From: Labrys wisconsinensis
GTDB lineage: Bacteria > Pseudomonadota > Alphaproteobacteria > Rhizobiales > Labraceae
Length of the DNA: 64,000 nt
Direction: 5' to 3'
NCBI RefSeq assembly: GCF_030814995.1
Contig: NZ_JAUSVX010000015.1
Span: 62,001 to 126,000, forward strand
The stretch's first letter is position 1. Each line of letters opens with the position of its first letter. This document shows, piece after piece, positions 1 through 8,761 of this stretch. A program made the translations under genes and the position numbers. The notes under the pieces are model-generated. The model was not told the origin of the DNA and did not search any database. It saw only the letters and a list, made by a program, of their open reading frames with translations.

Positions 1-2
1 CG

Positions 3-1544
3 AGCCTCGCCGTGCGCATGGCCGGCGTGTCCAAGCAGTTCGGCGGCGTGCGCGCGCTGGAGAGCGTCGACTTCGCCGTCCGCTTCGGCGAGATCCATGC
101 GCTGCTGGGCGAGAACGGCGCGGGGAAGTCGACGATCCTCAAGATCCTGAGCGGCGTCCAGGCTCCCTCGGCCGGCACGGTGGAGATCGCCGGCTTGGCC
201 GTGACCGACTTCACGCCCCGGGCGGCGCAGGCCGCCGGCGTGACCATGATCTTCCAGGAGACCAGCCTGGTGCCGACGCTCACCGTCGCGCAGAACATCT
301 TCCTGACGCGGGAGGTCAAGGTCCACGGCCTGATCGACGACCGGGCGGCGGCGGCCAAGGCCCGGGACCTGTTCGCCGAGCTCGGCGTCGACATCGACCC
401 GAACGCCGCGGTCGGCGAGCTCGGAGCCGGGCAGCGCCAGCTCACCGAGATCGTCAAGGCCTGGTCGCAGAACCCGCGCGTGCTCATCCTCGACGAGCCG
501 ACCTCGGCCCTGTCCGGCAACGAGGTGGAGCGGCTGTTCGCGCATGTGCGCCGCCTGAAGAGCCAGGGCCTCGCCATCATCTACGTCTCCCATCGCATGG
601 ACGAGATCTTCCGCCTGGCTGACCGCGCCACCATCCTGCGCGATGGCCGCCATGTCAGCACCGGCGCCATCGCCGGGATGACACTGGAAGGGATGATCGC
701 CGACATCGTCGGCCGGCGCTCGCGCGGCTTCTCCGACGTCGCCCGGCACAAGGCCGAGATCGGCGAGGCCATCCTGGAAGCGCGCGGCCTGTCGGGCCGG
801 CACAAGCCGCGCGACGTCGATCTCGTGCTGCGCCGCGGCGAGGTGGTCGGCATTGCCGGCCTGCTCGGCAGCGGCCGCTCCTCGCTCGCCCGGCTCCTCG
901 CCGGCATCGAGCCGATCACCGCCGGCGAGATCCGCGTCCGCGGCCGGCCGATCGCCATCGCCAGCCCCCGGGACGCCATCGCCGCCGGCATCGCCCTGGT
1001 TCCCGAGGACCGCGGCCGCCAGGGCTTCGTCGCCGCCCATTCCATCACCAGCAACGTCGCCCTGCCCAACCTCGACCGTCTGTCCGACGCGGGGTGGGTC
1101 TCCGCCCGCCGCACCAACCGCCTGGTCGACGACGCCATCCAGCGCCTGCGCATCCGCACCCCGTCGCGCGACAACCCCGTGCGCAACCTCTCCGGCGGCA
1201 ATGCCCAGAAGGTGGTGATCGCCAAATGGCTCGCCGCCGGGCTCGACGTGCTGGTGCTGGACGAGCCGACGGCCGGCATCGACATCGGCTCCAAGGCGGA
1301 GATCGTCACGCTGGTTCGCGAGCTCGCGCGCCAGGGCAAGGCCATCCTCGTGCTCTCCTCGGAGCTGCAGGAGCTGCTGGCGGCCTGCGACCGCATCCTG
1401 GTGATGTCGGAGGGGCGCATCGTGCGCGAGATCGCGCGGGACGAGCTCGACGACCCGGCGGAGTCCGCCGGGGGCGACGCCCTGCATCAGGCCGAGCAGC
1501 GGCTGCAGAAGGCGGTACAGCAAGCCAGAGGACATGCCGTTTGA
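3..1544 (+). CDS. Sugar ABC transporter ATP-binding protein (RbsA/MglA type), 5' end outside window
   Basis: Double-domain ATPase that powers uptake of a monosaccharide through a membrane permease. The first nucleotide-binding domain has a Walker A GENGAGKST near residue 33 of the visible part and Walker B VLILDEPTSAL. The second has the degenerate Walker A GLLGSGRSS, signature LSGGNAQK and VLVLDEPTAGID, the asymmetry typical of the family. The frame is open to the window edge, and the first visible residues (SLAVRMAGVSKQFGG) look internal, so the true start is probably upstream. The stop overlaps the next start as ATGA. The substrate cannot be told; a binding protein is expected upstream of the window. 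Confidence 0.93.
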   Translation, partial: SLAVRMAGVSKQFGGVRALESVDFAVRFGEIHALLGENGAGKSTILKILSGVQAPSAGTVEIAGLAVTDFTPRAAQAAGVTMIFQETSLVPTLTVAQNIFLTREVKVHGLIDDRAAAAKARDLFAELGVDIDPNAAVGELGAGQRQLTEIVKAWSQNPRVLILDEPTSALSGNEVERLFAHVRRLKSQGLAIIYVSHRMDEIFRLADRATILRDGRHVSTGAIAGMTLEGMIADIVGRRSRGFSDVARHKAEIGEAILEARGLSGRHKPRDVDLVLRRGEVVGIAGLLGSGRSSLARLLAGIEPITAGEIRVRGRPIAIASPRDAIAAGIALVPEDRGRQGFVAAHSITSNVALPNLDRLSDAGWVSARRTNRLVDDAIQRLRIRTPSRDNPVRNLSGGNAQKVVIAKWLAAGLDVLVLDEPTAGIDIGSKAEIVTLVRELARQGKAILVLSSELQELLAACDRILVMSEGRIVREIARDELDDPAESAGGDALHQAEQRLQKAVQQARGHAV

Positions 1545-2509
1545 TGAGCGACCAGGCCGTTCCCAGTCCCGCCCGCCGCCTCCTCGCCAACTGGCGGCAG
1601 TACATCATCTATATCGGCTTTGCCGCCATCTTCGTGGTGTTCGCGGTGACGCTGGGCGAACGCGGCTTTCTCGATCCCAACAACCTGCTCAACATCGTGC
1701 GGCAGACCGCGATCATCGCCGTCATGGCCGTGTCCATGACCTTCGTGCTGAGCGCCGCCGAGATCGACCTGTCGGTCGGGGCCGTCGCCGGCCTCGCCTC
1801 GGTGGCGACCGCCATGGGCATCGACCATGGCGGGCTCGCCGGCGGCGTCCTGGCCGGACTTGCCACCGGCCTCATCGTCGGCAGCATCAACGGGGCGCTG
1901 ACCACCATCGTCGGCATCCCCTCCTTCCTGACCACGCTCGCCATGATGGGCATCGCCCGCGGCACCGCGATGTGGATCAGCGGCACCGCGGCGATCCCGA
2001 TCCTCGACCGCACCTATGCGGCGGTGTTCGGGGGCGGCAATCTCGGGACCGTGCCTTCGCTGCTGATCTGGATGGTGGTGCTCGGCGCCGTCGGCCATGT
2101 CGTGCTGCGGCGCACCAGCTTCGGGCGGCGGGTCCTGGCGACCGGCGGCAACGAGACCTCGGCCCGCTACAGCGGCGTCGACACGCGGTCGATCAAGTTC
2201 CGCGTGCTGCTGATCTCGGCTCTCGCCGCGGCCGTCGCCGGCATGCTTTATGCCGGCCGGCTGCGCTCCGGCCGCTTCCAGTTCGGCGAGGGCGACGAGC
2301 TGTCGGTGATCGCTGCCGCGGTGCTGGGCGGCACCAGCCTGTTCGGCGGCGCCGGCACGGTGATCGGCTCGATCATGGGCGCGCTGATGATCGGGCTGAT
2401 CAACAACGGCCTGGTGCTGATGGGGCTGGAGTTCAGCCAGCAGCTGATCGCTCGCGGCGGCATCATCATCCTGGCGGTGGCGATCAGCCAGACCCGCGCC
2501 CGGCGCTGA
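1544..2509 (+). CDS. Sugar ABC transporter permease (RbsC/BPD_transp_2 family)
   Basis: Inner-membrane permease of 321 residues, partner of the ATPase ending at 1544. About eight to ten hydrophobic segments follow a short cytoplasmic start. The family landmarks are visible: AAEIDLSVGAVAGLASV near residue 70, GNETSARYSGVD around 205, and AAAVLGGTSLFGGAGT around 262. The start ATG overlaps the preceding TGA by one base, so translation is probably coupled. No sugar enzyme follows, so the substrate is unknown. Confidence 0.93.
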   Translation: MSDQAVPSPARRLLANWRQYIIYIGFAAIFVVFAVTLGERGFLDPNNLLNIVRQTAIIAVMAVSMTFVLSAAEIDLSVGAVAGLASVATAMGIDHGGLAGGVLAGLATGLIVGSINGALTTIVGIPSFLTTLAMMGIARGTAMWISGTAAIPILDRTYAAVFGGGNLGTVPSLLIWMVVLGAVGHVVLRRTSFGRRVLATGGNETSARYSGVDTRSIKFRVLLISALAAAVAGMLYAGRLRSGRFQFGEGDELSVIAAAVLGGTSLFGGAGTVIGSIMGALMIGLINNGLVLMGLEFSQQLIARGGIIILAVAISQTRARR

Positions 2510-2515
2510 GAGACG

Positions 2516-3229
2516 TCAGGGCTCGAATTCGAGCCCGTTGCCGATCTTGTCGAGCGTGAGCAGCGGCGCGGCCGGGATCCTGCTGCGCTTCACCAGCGAG
2601 GTGTCGGTCTCGATCGTGCCGGTGGCGACCTGCTTCACGTGCGTGAGATAGTTGATGCGGGTCTCGGTGAGGGCGCCGGTGTTGCGGGCGACCTCGGTCG
2701 AATCGTAGCCGATCAGCTGGAGCTGTCCCTGCCTGTAGCGCAGCGCATAGGTGTTGCGCTCCATGTCCCAGCTGCCCGCGGACGAGAAGAAGGAGACGCT
2801 GACCCGCAGCGTGCCGTGCGCGATGACGATGCCGCCGTTCGCCATCGGGTCCTCGAGCGTGGGCTCGATTCGGCGCGGGATCAGCGCATGATCCTGCGCC
2901 ACCAGGGCGTAGCCGCCTTCCCGGCGGGCGATGGCCACGGCGAGGATGCGCGGGTTGGTGTCGAGCGCCTGCTCGCCGAGGCCGCCCTTGTTCGAGACGA
3001 TGTTGTGCGGATCGGCGTCGTGCAGCACCAGCGCGAGGTCGGCCCGTCCGTCGCCGCTGAGGTCGCCGGTCGCCTCCGCCTCGAGCTTCCACCCCGGCGG
3101 CACGAGCCCCGCCTTGGTCGCCGCCGTCGCCGGCAGGGTGGGATAGGCGACGTCGGGAATGACGAGATCCTGGGCGCTTGCGCCCGAAGCGGCGAGGAAC
3201 AGCAGGGCCGAGACGAGGCAGCTGCGCAT
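2516..3229 (-). CDS. Secreted protein with an FG-GAP/EF-hand-like motif
   Basis: 237 residues with a clear Sec signal peptide (hydrophobic residues 5-18, cleavage after ASA). The segment GDLSGDGRADLALVLHD (about 55-71) is the calcium-binding-like loop seen in VCBS/FG-GAP and integrin-type repeats, here present once. The rest is beta-rich and unrecognised. It is probably periplasmic. It is convergent with the permease at 2509, with only six bases between, so the transcripts meet here. Function unknown; I see no catalytic motif. Confidence 0.75.
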   Translation of the reverse strand: MRSCLVSALLFLAASGASAQDLVIPDVAYPTLPATAATKAGLVPPGWKLEAEATGDLSGDGRADLALVLHDADPHNIVSNKGGLGEQALDTNPRILAVAIARREGGYALVAQDHALIPRRIEPTLEDPMANGGIVIAHGTLRVSVSFFSSAGSWDMERNTYALRYRQGQLQLIGYDSTEVARNTGALTETRINYLTHVKQVATGTIETDTSLVKRSRIPAAPLLTLDKIGNGLEFEP

Positions 3230-3269
3230 GGCGGTCTCCCGGCCGGTCGGGCGGCGTGCCGTCTTCTAG

Positions 3270-3304
3270 AGCAAAGCGCGTTTGGGCGGAAACGCTGCTT
3301 TGCT
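3270..3304. repeat. Imperfect hairpin in gene gap
   Basis: AGCAAAGCG pairs with CGCTGCTTTGCT across a 14-base loop, with a two-base bulge. It lies between the start of the secreted protein (3229) and the end of the DUF1772 gene (3445), all on the minus strand, so it could end the upstream transcript. AT-containing hairpins starting CTAGAGCA occur elsewhere in the window (34845), suggesting a dispersed intergenic element rather than a dedicated terminator. Confidence 0.45.
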
Positions 3305-3444
3305 GCAGCGGCTTGTTTCGATGCGTCCTTGCGGGTCTTGGTGTGTCCGCCAGATCGCAAACCGCCTAGGCACGCCGTCGCGGCGGCGTCGATCCGCTGG
3401 TGACGGGCGCAAGGCGGCCTGCCGTGCCTCGCTTTTCTGCCGCG

Positions 3445-3924
3445 CTACGGCACGGCGAGGATGCAAAGCACCGCTGCGAGCAGCGAGGCCGCCATGCGCA
3501 CATGGTTCCAGAAGGTCCAGTCGACGAGATAGCGCTGCCACAGGCTCGCAGCGTCCGGCGTGCCCGGCTGGACCACGGCGAGCGCGTCGTTGAGCGGCAC
3601 GTTGCACGCCATGGTCACGCCGATGCAGCCGACGAGATAGAGGAGGCCGGCGGCGATGACGGGCCAGCCTCCGCCCTGGCTCCACCACAGGACCGAGCCG
3701 GCGGCGAGCACCAGGCACACCAGCCCGGTGCCCATGAAGGCGAGCATGAACACCGGGTTGATCACCGTGATGTTGATCGACTGCATCGCCGCCACGCCCT
3801 GCTCTGGCGGCAGGCGGCCGAGCGCCGCCATCACGAAGCTGGAGAAGGCGAAGAAGATGCCGGCGACCAGGCCGCTGCCGATCGCGGCCGCGACGGTGAG
3901 GACGAGGAGCGCGCGCTCAGTCAT
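3445..3924 (-). CDS. DUF1772 (anthrone oxygenase-like) membrane protein
   Basis: 159 residues with four predicted membrane helices. The start resembles the DUF1772 family: an N-terminal helix ending GIFFAFSSFVMAALGRL, then NITVINPVFMLAFMGTG. Family members include anthrone oxygenases of polyketide pathways, but most bacterial members are uncharacterised. The gene overlaps the end of the NmrA-type gene by eight bases, so the two form one operon under the TetR double operator at 4781-4825. Confidence 0.82.
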   Translation of the reverse strand: MTERALLVLTVAAAIGSGLVAGIFFAFSSFVMAALGRLPPEQGVAAMQSINITVINPVFMLAFMGTGLVCLVLAAGSVLWWSQGGGWPVIAAGLLYLVGCIGVTMACNVPLNDALAVVQPGTPDAASLWQRYLVDWTFWNHVRMAASLLAAVLCILAVP

Positions 3925-4762
3925 GACGGCCTCCCCAGATGCCGGTGGCCGCAGCCGCCCGGGCGAAATCCGTAAAGTCGCGCGGCGGGCGGCCGAGTGC
4001 CTGCTGCACGCCTTGCGCCGTCGGGGCGTTGCGCCCGTCGAGCACGGTGGTGAGGAGGTGGAGGACGAGGTCGACGAAGATCTGCGGCACGCCCTCGCGG
4101 ACGAGCGCGGCCCGATAGTCCTCGGGGCTCACCTGGACGAAGGCGATGTCGCGGCCGGTGGCGCGGGCGATCTCGGCCGCCGCATCGGCGAAGGTCAGCG
4201 CCCGCGGCCCGGTGATCTCATAGAGCCGGCCGGCATGTCCGGGGGCGGTCAGGGCCGCGACGGCGATGTCGGCAATGTCGTCGGCGTCGACGAAGGGCTC
4301 GGCCACCGCCCCGACCGGCAGGGCGAGAAGGCCGGCCCGGATCGGCTCGAGGAAGACGCTCTCGCTGAAGTTCTGGCAGAACCAGCTGGCGCGCAAGATC
4401 GTCCAGGGGACGCCGGCGGCCTGCAGCGCCCGCTCGGCGTTCTCCGCCTCCGGCTCGCCCCGGCCGGAGAGCAGCACCAGCCTCTCGACGCCGCTCGCCG
4501 CGGCCCGGCGGAAGAAGGCGTCGACGGTCTCCAGCGCACCGGGCACGGCGAGGTCCGGCTGGAACGCGACATAGGCCGATGTCGCGCCGGCCAGCGCCGC
4601 GTCCCAGCTCTCCCGCCTGTCCCAGTCGAAGGGCGGCGTGCCGGCGCGCGAGCCGATCCGCACCGCATGCCCGGCCCGCCGCAACCGCTCCGCGACCCGG
4701 CGGCCGGTCTTGCCGGTGCCGCCGAGCACGAGCGTGACGGAATCCTGCTTCTCGATTGCCAT
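3917..4762 (-). CDS. NmrA-family NAD(P)-binding oxidoreductase
   Basis: 281-residue atypical short-chain dehydrogenase. The Rossmann glycine motif LVLGGTGKTGRRVAERL lies at residues 11-27, followed by the second-strand IGSRAG. The central region resembles NmrA/ergot-alkaloid EasG-like and NAD(P)H-sensing proteins. No Tyr-x-x-x-Lys active site is evident, as expected for the NmrA-like group, so it may bind rather than turn over nucleotide. The start has GGAGG nine bases upstream. It is divergent from the TetR gene at 4844 and probably controlled by it. Confidence 0.85.
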   Translation of the reverse strand: MAIEKQDSVTLVLGGTGKTGRRVAERLRRAGHAVRIGSRAGTPPFDWDRRESWDAALAGATSAYVAFQPDLAVPGALETVDAFFRRAAASGVERLVLLSGRGEPEAENAERALQAAGVPWTILRASWFCQNFSESVFLEPIRAGLLALPVGAVAEPFVDADDIADIAVAALTAPGHAGRLYEITGPRALTFADAAAEIARATGRDIAFVQVSPEDYRAALVREGVPQIFVDLVLHLLTTVLDGRNAPTAQGVQQALGRPPRDFTDFARAAAATGIWGGRHD

Positions 4763-4780
4763 TGAGGTGTCCTCCGATTA

Positions 4781-4825
4781 ATATGAGTAAGGCTCACATT
4801 CATGAAATGTGATAAACCCTCATAT
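4781..4825. promoter_or_regulatory. Two inverted 19-bp operators between NmrA-type gene and tetR
   Basis: Site 1 (4781-4799) reads ATATGAGTAAGGCTCACAT. Site 2 (4807-4825), read on the minus strand, is ATATGAGGGTTTATCACAT. They share ATATGAG-N6-TCACAT, face each other across seven bases, and form one 45-bp dyad. The dyad starts 19 bp from the NmrA-type start and ends 18 bp before the chosen tetR start. This is the geometry expected for cooperative autorepression of both genes by the TetR protein; binding is inferred. Confidence 0.75.
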
Positions 4826-4843
4826 TGTGGAGGTCAAGGGCCC

Positions 4844-5497
4844 ATGGCTGGTCGGAGAGGCGAGGCAGTGGAGCCGGGGGGGCAGGCCGGCGAGGCGGCC
4901 GCGGCCCGGCGCATGCCGGCGCAGCAGCGCAGCCGCGAGCGGCTGGAGCGCATCCTGGCGGTCGCCTCCGGGTTGATCGCCGAACGGGGCAGCGACCTCC
5001 TGCGCATGAGCGAGGTGGCGGAGCTCGCCGGAATCTCGATCGGCTCGCTCTACCAGTACTTTCCGGACAAGGGCGCGATCATCCGCGCCCTGGCGGACCG
5101 CTACAGCGCCGAAAGCCGGCGCTGCATCGAGGAGGCGCTTGCCGGCGTGCGCGACCTCGACGGCCTGCTCGCGGCCTTCGAAGGCCTGGTCGACCAGTAC
5201 CACGCCATCATGCTGGCCGAGCCCGTGATGCGCGACATCTGGTCGGGCATGCAGGCGGACAAGCAGCTGATGGCGATCGAGCTTCGGGAGAGCCGGGCGA
5301 TGGGCGCCCTGCTGGCCGAGGTCATGGCCCGCGTCCATCCCGCCATTGCGCCGGACCGCATCGCCGCCACCGCCTTCCTGATCTGGCAGCTCGGCGAGGC
5401 CACGATGCGCCTCGCCGTCTCGCTCGACCGCGCCGAGGGCGACGCGCTGGTCGCCGCCTACAAGCGCATGACCCTGCGCGAATTGGCGCAGCCGTGA
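4844..5497 (+). CDS. TetR family transcriptional regulator
   Basis: 217 residues. The TetR DNA-binding domain occupies about residues 28-75, with the diagnostic recognition helix AGISIGSLYQYFPDKGAIIRAL. The rest is an all-helical ligand domain with an AefR/TetR_C look. I chose ATG 4844 because GGAGG (4829-4833) lies ten bases upstream; an in-frame ATG at 4802 falls inside the operator dyad and is unlikely. It probably represses itself and the divergent NmrA-type/DUF1772 genes. The inducer is unknown. Confidence 0.9.
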   Translation: MAGRRGEAVEPGGQAGEAAAARRMPAQQRSRERLERILAVASGLIAERGSDLLRMSEVAELAGISIGSLYQYFPDKGAIIRALADRYSAESRRCIEEALAGVRDLDGLLAAFEGLVDQYHAIMLAEPVMRDIWSGMQADKQLMAIELRESRAMGALLAEVMARVHPAIAPDRIAATAFLIWQLGEATMRLAVSLDRAEGDALVAAYKRMTLRELAQP

Positions 5498-5533
5498 GGG
5501 CCAGGCTCGGCGGCCCGTCTCCGACCTTGCCGA

Positions 5534-6646
5534 TCAGCGCAGCAAGCCGGCATCGACAGCCAGTTGGCCTGCCTTGGTGAGTTGACCGCAGCGCCAGACG
5601 CTGCTGGCCAGAATCGAGCTCGCACCGGGTGCGCTGTTCCAGGCGAAGTAGAGCAGCCCGGCAAGTCTGCCTTGGCGGGCGTAGGGGCGGAAATCTCCGA
5701 TGATCTCCTCGACGAGCCGCGCGCGCTGCGTATCGTCGACGGGACAGCCTGGGCTGTCGTTGTCGATGCCCCACTCCGTGACCCAGCACGGCTTTCCCCC
5801 GGCGCTTGCCCGGGGACGGCAATCGGCCAGATCGTATCGGGCGATACGCTCCCTTCTCAATGCGGCGGCGCTGTCATGCTTGGTATCGGGATAGATATGA
5901 ACGGCATAGGCATCGACGAGATCATCCAGGCCGTGCGCGCGCAAATAGCTCAGCGTCGTATGGATGCCGACGATGTCGCCCTTGGCCCAGCCGGGAAGCG
6001 GCCCGTCGTCCTGATCGTAAGTACCGAGCCCCGCCGTCATGATCGGCGTCTGGCGGTTGAGCGCCGAGTGATCGCGGATATCCTTCAGCACCGCCAGGAT
6101 CTTCAGATATTGGCGGAACCCTTGCGCAACGCGCCGTCCCTGCGGATCGCTTTCCAGATCGGCGGGGCCGAGCTGCCGGGCGCGGCCGGTGGGCCTGGCG
6201 AATTCGGGGTTGGTTCCCGAGAGATTGATCTCATTGCCGAGCTCGTAGCCCGCCAGAACGATTCCCTTGGCTTCCAGGCGGTCCATGATCGGCTGAAACG
6301 TCGCGCGGAACCGATCGGGATCGGCGGCGGAAAGCGGCGTTTTCCCGAAGGGGTCATAGCCGCCGAAATGGTAGATGAGCCATTCGATCCTGATGCCGTG
6401 CTTCCATGCCCGTTCGGCATAGTCGACGCCCTTGTCGTCGAGCGTGATGGAGGCCCGGATCACCGAAACGCCGGACGCGTGTATCGCATCCAGCATGGCG
6501 TCCTGCTCGGACGCGCCGAGGATGTAGGGATTGATGACGTTGACGCCGGCAACGACCGCGTCCCGGGCCTGCGCGGGCGAAGCCGACAGCAGGACCGCAC
6601 CCAGGATGACGCCGGCAACGGCGATGATCTTGTCCCCTGCCATCAT
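5534..6646 (-). CDS. Secreted glycoside hydrolase-like protein (clan GH-A fold)
   Basis: 370 residues with a signal peptide (residues 6-28, cleavage near PAQA). The sequence fits a TIM-barrel glycosidase: GVNVINPYI at the start, the acid/base motif ELGNEIN with Glu139, and the presumed nucleophile in CWVTEWGID (Glu291). The order NE then TEWG is that of clan GH-A (GH5, GH39 and similar), but I cannot name the family. Likely periplasmic or exported, acting on a glycan. Transcribed alone. Both catalytic glutamates are present, so it may well be active. Confidence 0.72.
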   Translation of the reverse strand: MMAGDKIIAVAGVILGAVLLSASPAQARDAVVAGVNVINPYILGASEQDAMLDAIHASGVSVIRASITLDDKGVDYAERAWKHGIRIEWLIYHFGGYDPFGKTPLSAADPDRFRATFQPIMDRLEAKGIVLAGYELGNEINLSGTNPEFARPTGRARQLGPADLESDPQGRRVAQGFRQYLKILAVLKDIRDHSALNRQTPIMTAGLGTYDQDDGPLPGWAKGDIVGIHTTLSYLRAHGLDDLVDAYAVHIYPDTKHDSAAALRRERIARYDLADCRPRASAGGKPCWVTEWGIDNDSPGCPVDDTQRARLVEEIIGDFRPYARQGRLAGLLYFAWNSAPGASSILASSVWRCGQLTKAGQLAVDAGLLR

Positions 6647-6761
6647 CGGACCTTCTGTGCCGCCGCCGGAAAGGACGGGGATTAAGAATCTGCCAATGTG
6701 GCTGCCGGATGGTGGGCTTCGAGCAAGGCCTGCCCGGGTCGGGGCAGGAGGTGTCCGTTCC

Positions 6762-7706
6762 CTACCGTTCCTCGCGCCGGAACGGCGTCAGCAGCGCGGC
6801 CGGCGCCACGGCGTTGCGCGAGACCAGCGCCATGGCGAGGATGGTGAGGAGGAAGGGCAGGATCAGGAACACCTCGTAGGGAATGTGCCCGAGGCCGCTC
6901 GCCTGCAGGCGCAGCTGCAGCGCGTCGATCGCGGCGAACAGCAACGCCGCCCCGGCGCAGCGCCAGGGGTCCCAGCGCCCGAACACCACCAGGGCGATCG
7001 CCACCCAGCCGCGTCCCGAGATCACGCCGAAGGTGAAGGCGTTGAACTGCGCCATGGAGAGGAAGGCGCCGGCCACCCCCATCAGCGCGCCGCCGAGCAT
7101 CACCGCCTGGAAGCGCATGGCGAGGACCCCGACGCCGGCCGAATCCGCCACGCGCGGGTTCTCGCCCACCATGCGCAGCGCCAGGCCCCAGGGGGTGCGG
7201 TAGAGCAGGAAGGCCGAGAGCGGCACGGCCAGGATCGCCGCATAGACCAGGACGAACTGGTTGAACACCGCCGGGCCGAGCACCGGGATCTCCGACAGCC
7301 AGGGGATCGGCACGGTGGCAAAGCCCTTGATGCTGGGCGGCGTCGACTGCTGGCCGAAGATGAGGCGGAACAGGAAATAAGCCAGGCCCGTCGAGAACAG
7401 GGTGAGCCCGATGCCGGCGACGTGCTGGCTGAGGCCGAGCGCCACGGTGAGCACCGCGTGCAGGAAGCCGAGCGCCGCGCCGGTGGCGATCGCCGCCGCG
7501 ACGCCGATCCAGGGATCGCCGGAAAAATAGGCGGCGGAGAAGCCGGTCATCGCCGCGATCAGCATGATGCCTTCGATGCCGAGATTCAGCACCCCGGCGC
7601 GCTCGGAGATCATCTCGCCGAGCGTGGCGAAGAGCAGCGGTGTCGCGATCCTCACGATGGCGGCGAGGAAGCCGACCTGGAAGATCTGGTCGAGCACGGC
7701 GCTCAT
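6762..7706 (-). CDS. BMP-type ABC transporter permease, second subunit
   Basis: 314-residue permease of the NupQ/YufQ type that imports nucleosides or related ligands with a BMP-family binding protein. Near the N-terminus it has GEMISERAGVLNLGIEGIMLIAA, the family signature; GENPRVADSAGV is around residue 190. Eight to ten hydrophobic helices. I chose ATG 7706 because it overlaps the first permease's stop by four bases; longer versions would run through that gene. Last gene of a four-gene operon. Confidence 0.92.
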   Translation of the reverse strand: MSAVLDQIFQVGFLAAIVRIATPLLFATLGEMISERAGVLNLGIEGIMLIAAMTGFSAAYFSGDPWIGVAAAIATGAALGFLHAVLTVALGLSQHVAGIGLTLFSTGLAYFLFRLIFGQQSTPPSIKGFATVPIPWLSEIPVLGPAVFNQFVLVYAAILAVPLSAFLLYRTPWGLALRMVGENPRVADSAGVGVLAMRFQAVMLGGALMGVAGAFLSMAQFNAFTFGVISGRGWVAIALVVFGRWDPWRCAGAALLFAAIDALQLRLQASGLGHIPYEVFLILPFLLTILAMALVSRNAVAPAALLTPFRREER

Positions 7707-8761
7707 GCTGCGGCTCCGGCCCGGCGGATGCGGTGCGTGGTGAACAGCAGCGCCACCAGCATGGCGATGAGGGCGGTGCCCTGCAGCACGTCGGCCAGGA
7801 ACACCGGCACGCCGGTCGACCGCGACATCGCCTCGGCGCCGGTCATGACGATAGCGAAGAAGATCGCCGCCGGCACGACGCCGAGCGGGTTGAGCCGCGC
7901 CAGCATGGCGATGACGATGCCGCTGTAGCCGAATCCCGGCGACAGGTCGCTCATCACCTGGAAATGCACACCGCCGACCTCGCCGACGCCGGCGAGGCCC
8001 GCCAGCCCGCCCGAGATCAGCGCCGTGGCGACGAGCACCCGGCCGACCGCGATGCCGCCATAACGCGCGGCGGCCGGGTTTTCGCCAGTGACGCGGATGC
8101 GAAAGCCCAGCGTGGTCCGCGCCATCAGCACCCAGACGAGGCCCGCGGCGATGAAGGCGGCGGCGACGCCGAGATGCAGCCGCGTGCCGGTGATCAGGCG
8201 CGGCAGCGCCGCCGCATCCTCGATCGGCGGCGAGATGGGATAGCCGCTGAACGGGTCCTTCCACGGCCCCTCGATCAGCGCCATGACCGCGTAGAGCACG
8301 ACCGAGTTGAGCAGCAGCGAGGTGACGACGTCGTCGACCTTGAGCTTCACCCGCAGCAGCGCCGGCACCAGCGCCACCAGCCCGCCGGCCGCCGCGCCGG
8401 CCAGCGCCATGGCCAGCATGGCGAGCGGGCCGGGCATGGGAATGGCGCCAACGAAGGCGGCGGCGACGGCCCCGGCCATCAGCTGCCCCTCCGCGCCGAT
8501 GTTCCAGAACCGGGCACGGAAGGCGACGGCGACCGCAAGGCCGGTGAAGATCATCGGCGCCGCCTTGACCAGCGTCTCCGTGGCATTGAACTGCGACCCC
8601 AGCGCCCCGGCGAGCATCAGCCGATAGGCTTCGAGCGCGTTGGCGCCGGCGAGCGCGATCAGGCCGCTGCACAGTACCAGCGTCGCCGCCACCGCGGCGA
8701 GCGGCAGCGCGAGGCCCAGCCAGGGCGCCGCATCGCTGCGTGCCTCGAGCTTCCACCTCAT
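7703..8761 (-). CDS. BMP-type ABC transporter permease, first subunit
   Basis: 352-residue permease of the NupP/YufP type. The motif FRARFWNIGAEGQLMAGAVAA lies near residue 80, RVTGENPAAARYGGI near 215, and the hydrophobic pattern gives about ten helices. It pairs with the shorter permease downstream; four-base overlaps link ATPase, permease one and permease two. The ATG at 8761 overlaps the ATPase stop, so it was preferred over longer in-frame extensions. Confidence 0.92.
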   Translation of the reverse strand: MRWKLEARSDAAPWLGLALPLAAVAATLVLCSGLIALAGANALEAYRLMLAGALGSQFNATETLVKAAPMIFTGLAVAVAFRARFWNIGAEGQLMAGAVAAAFVGAIPMPGPLAMLAMALAGAAAGGLVALVPALLRVKLKVDDVVTSLLLNSVVLYAVMALIEGPWKDPFSGYPISPPIEDAAALPRLITGTRLHLGVAAAFIAAGLVWVLMARTTLGFRIRVTGENPAAARYGGIAVGRVLVATALISGGLAGLAGVGEVGGVHFQVMSDLSPGFGYSGIVIAMLARLNPLGVVPAAIFFAIVMTGAEAMSRSTGVPVFLADVLQGTALIAMLVALLFTTHRIRRAGAAA

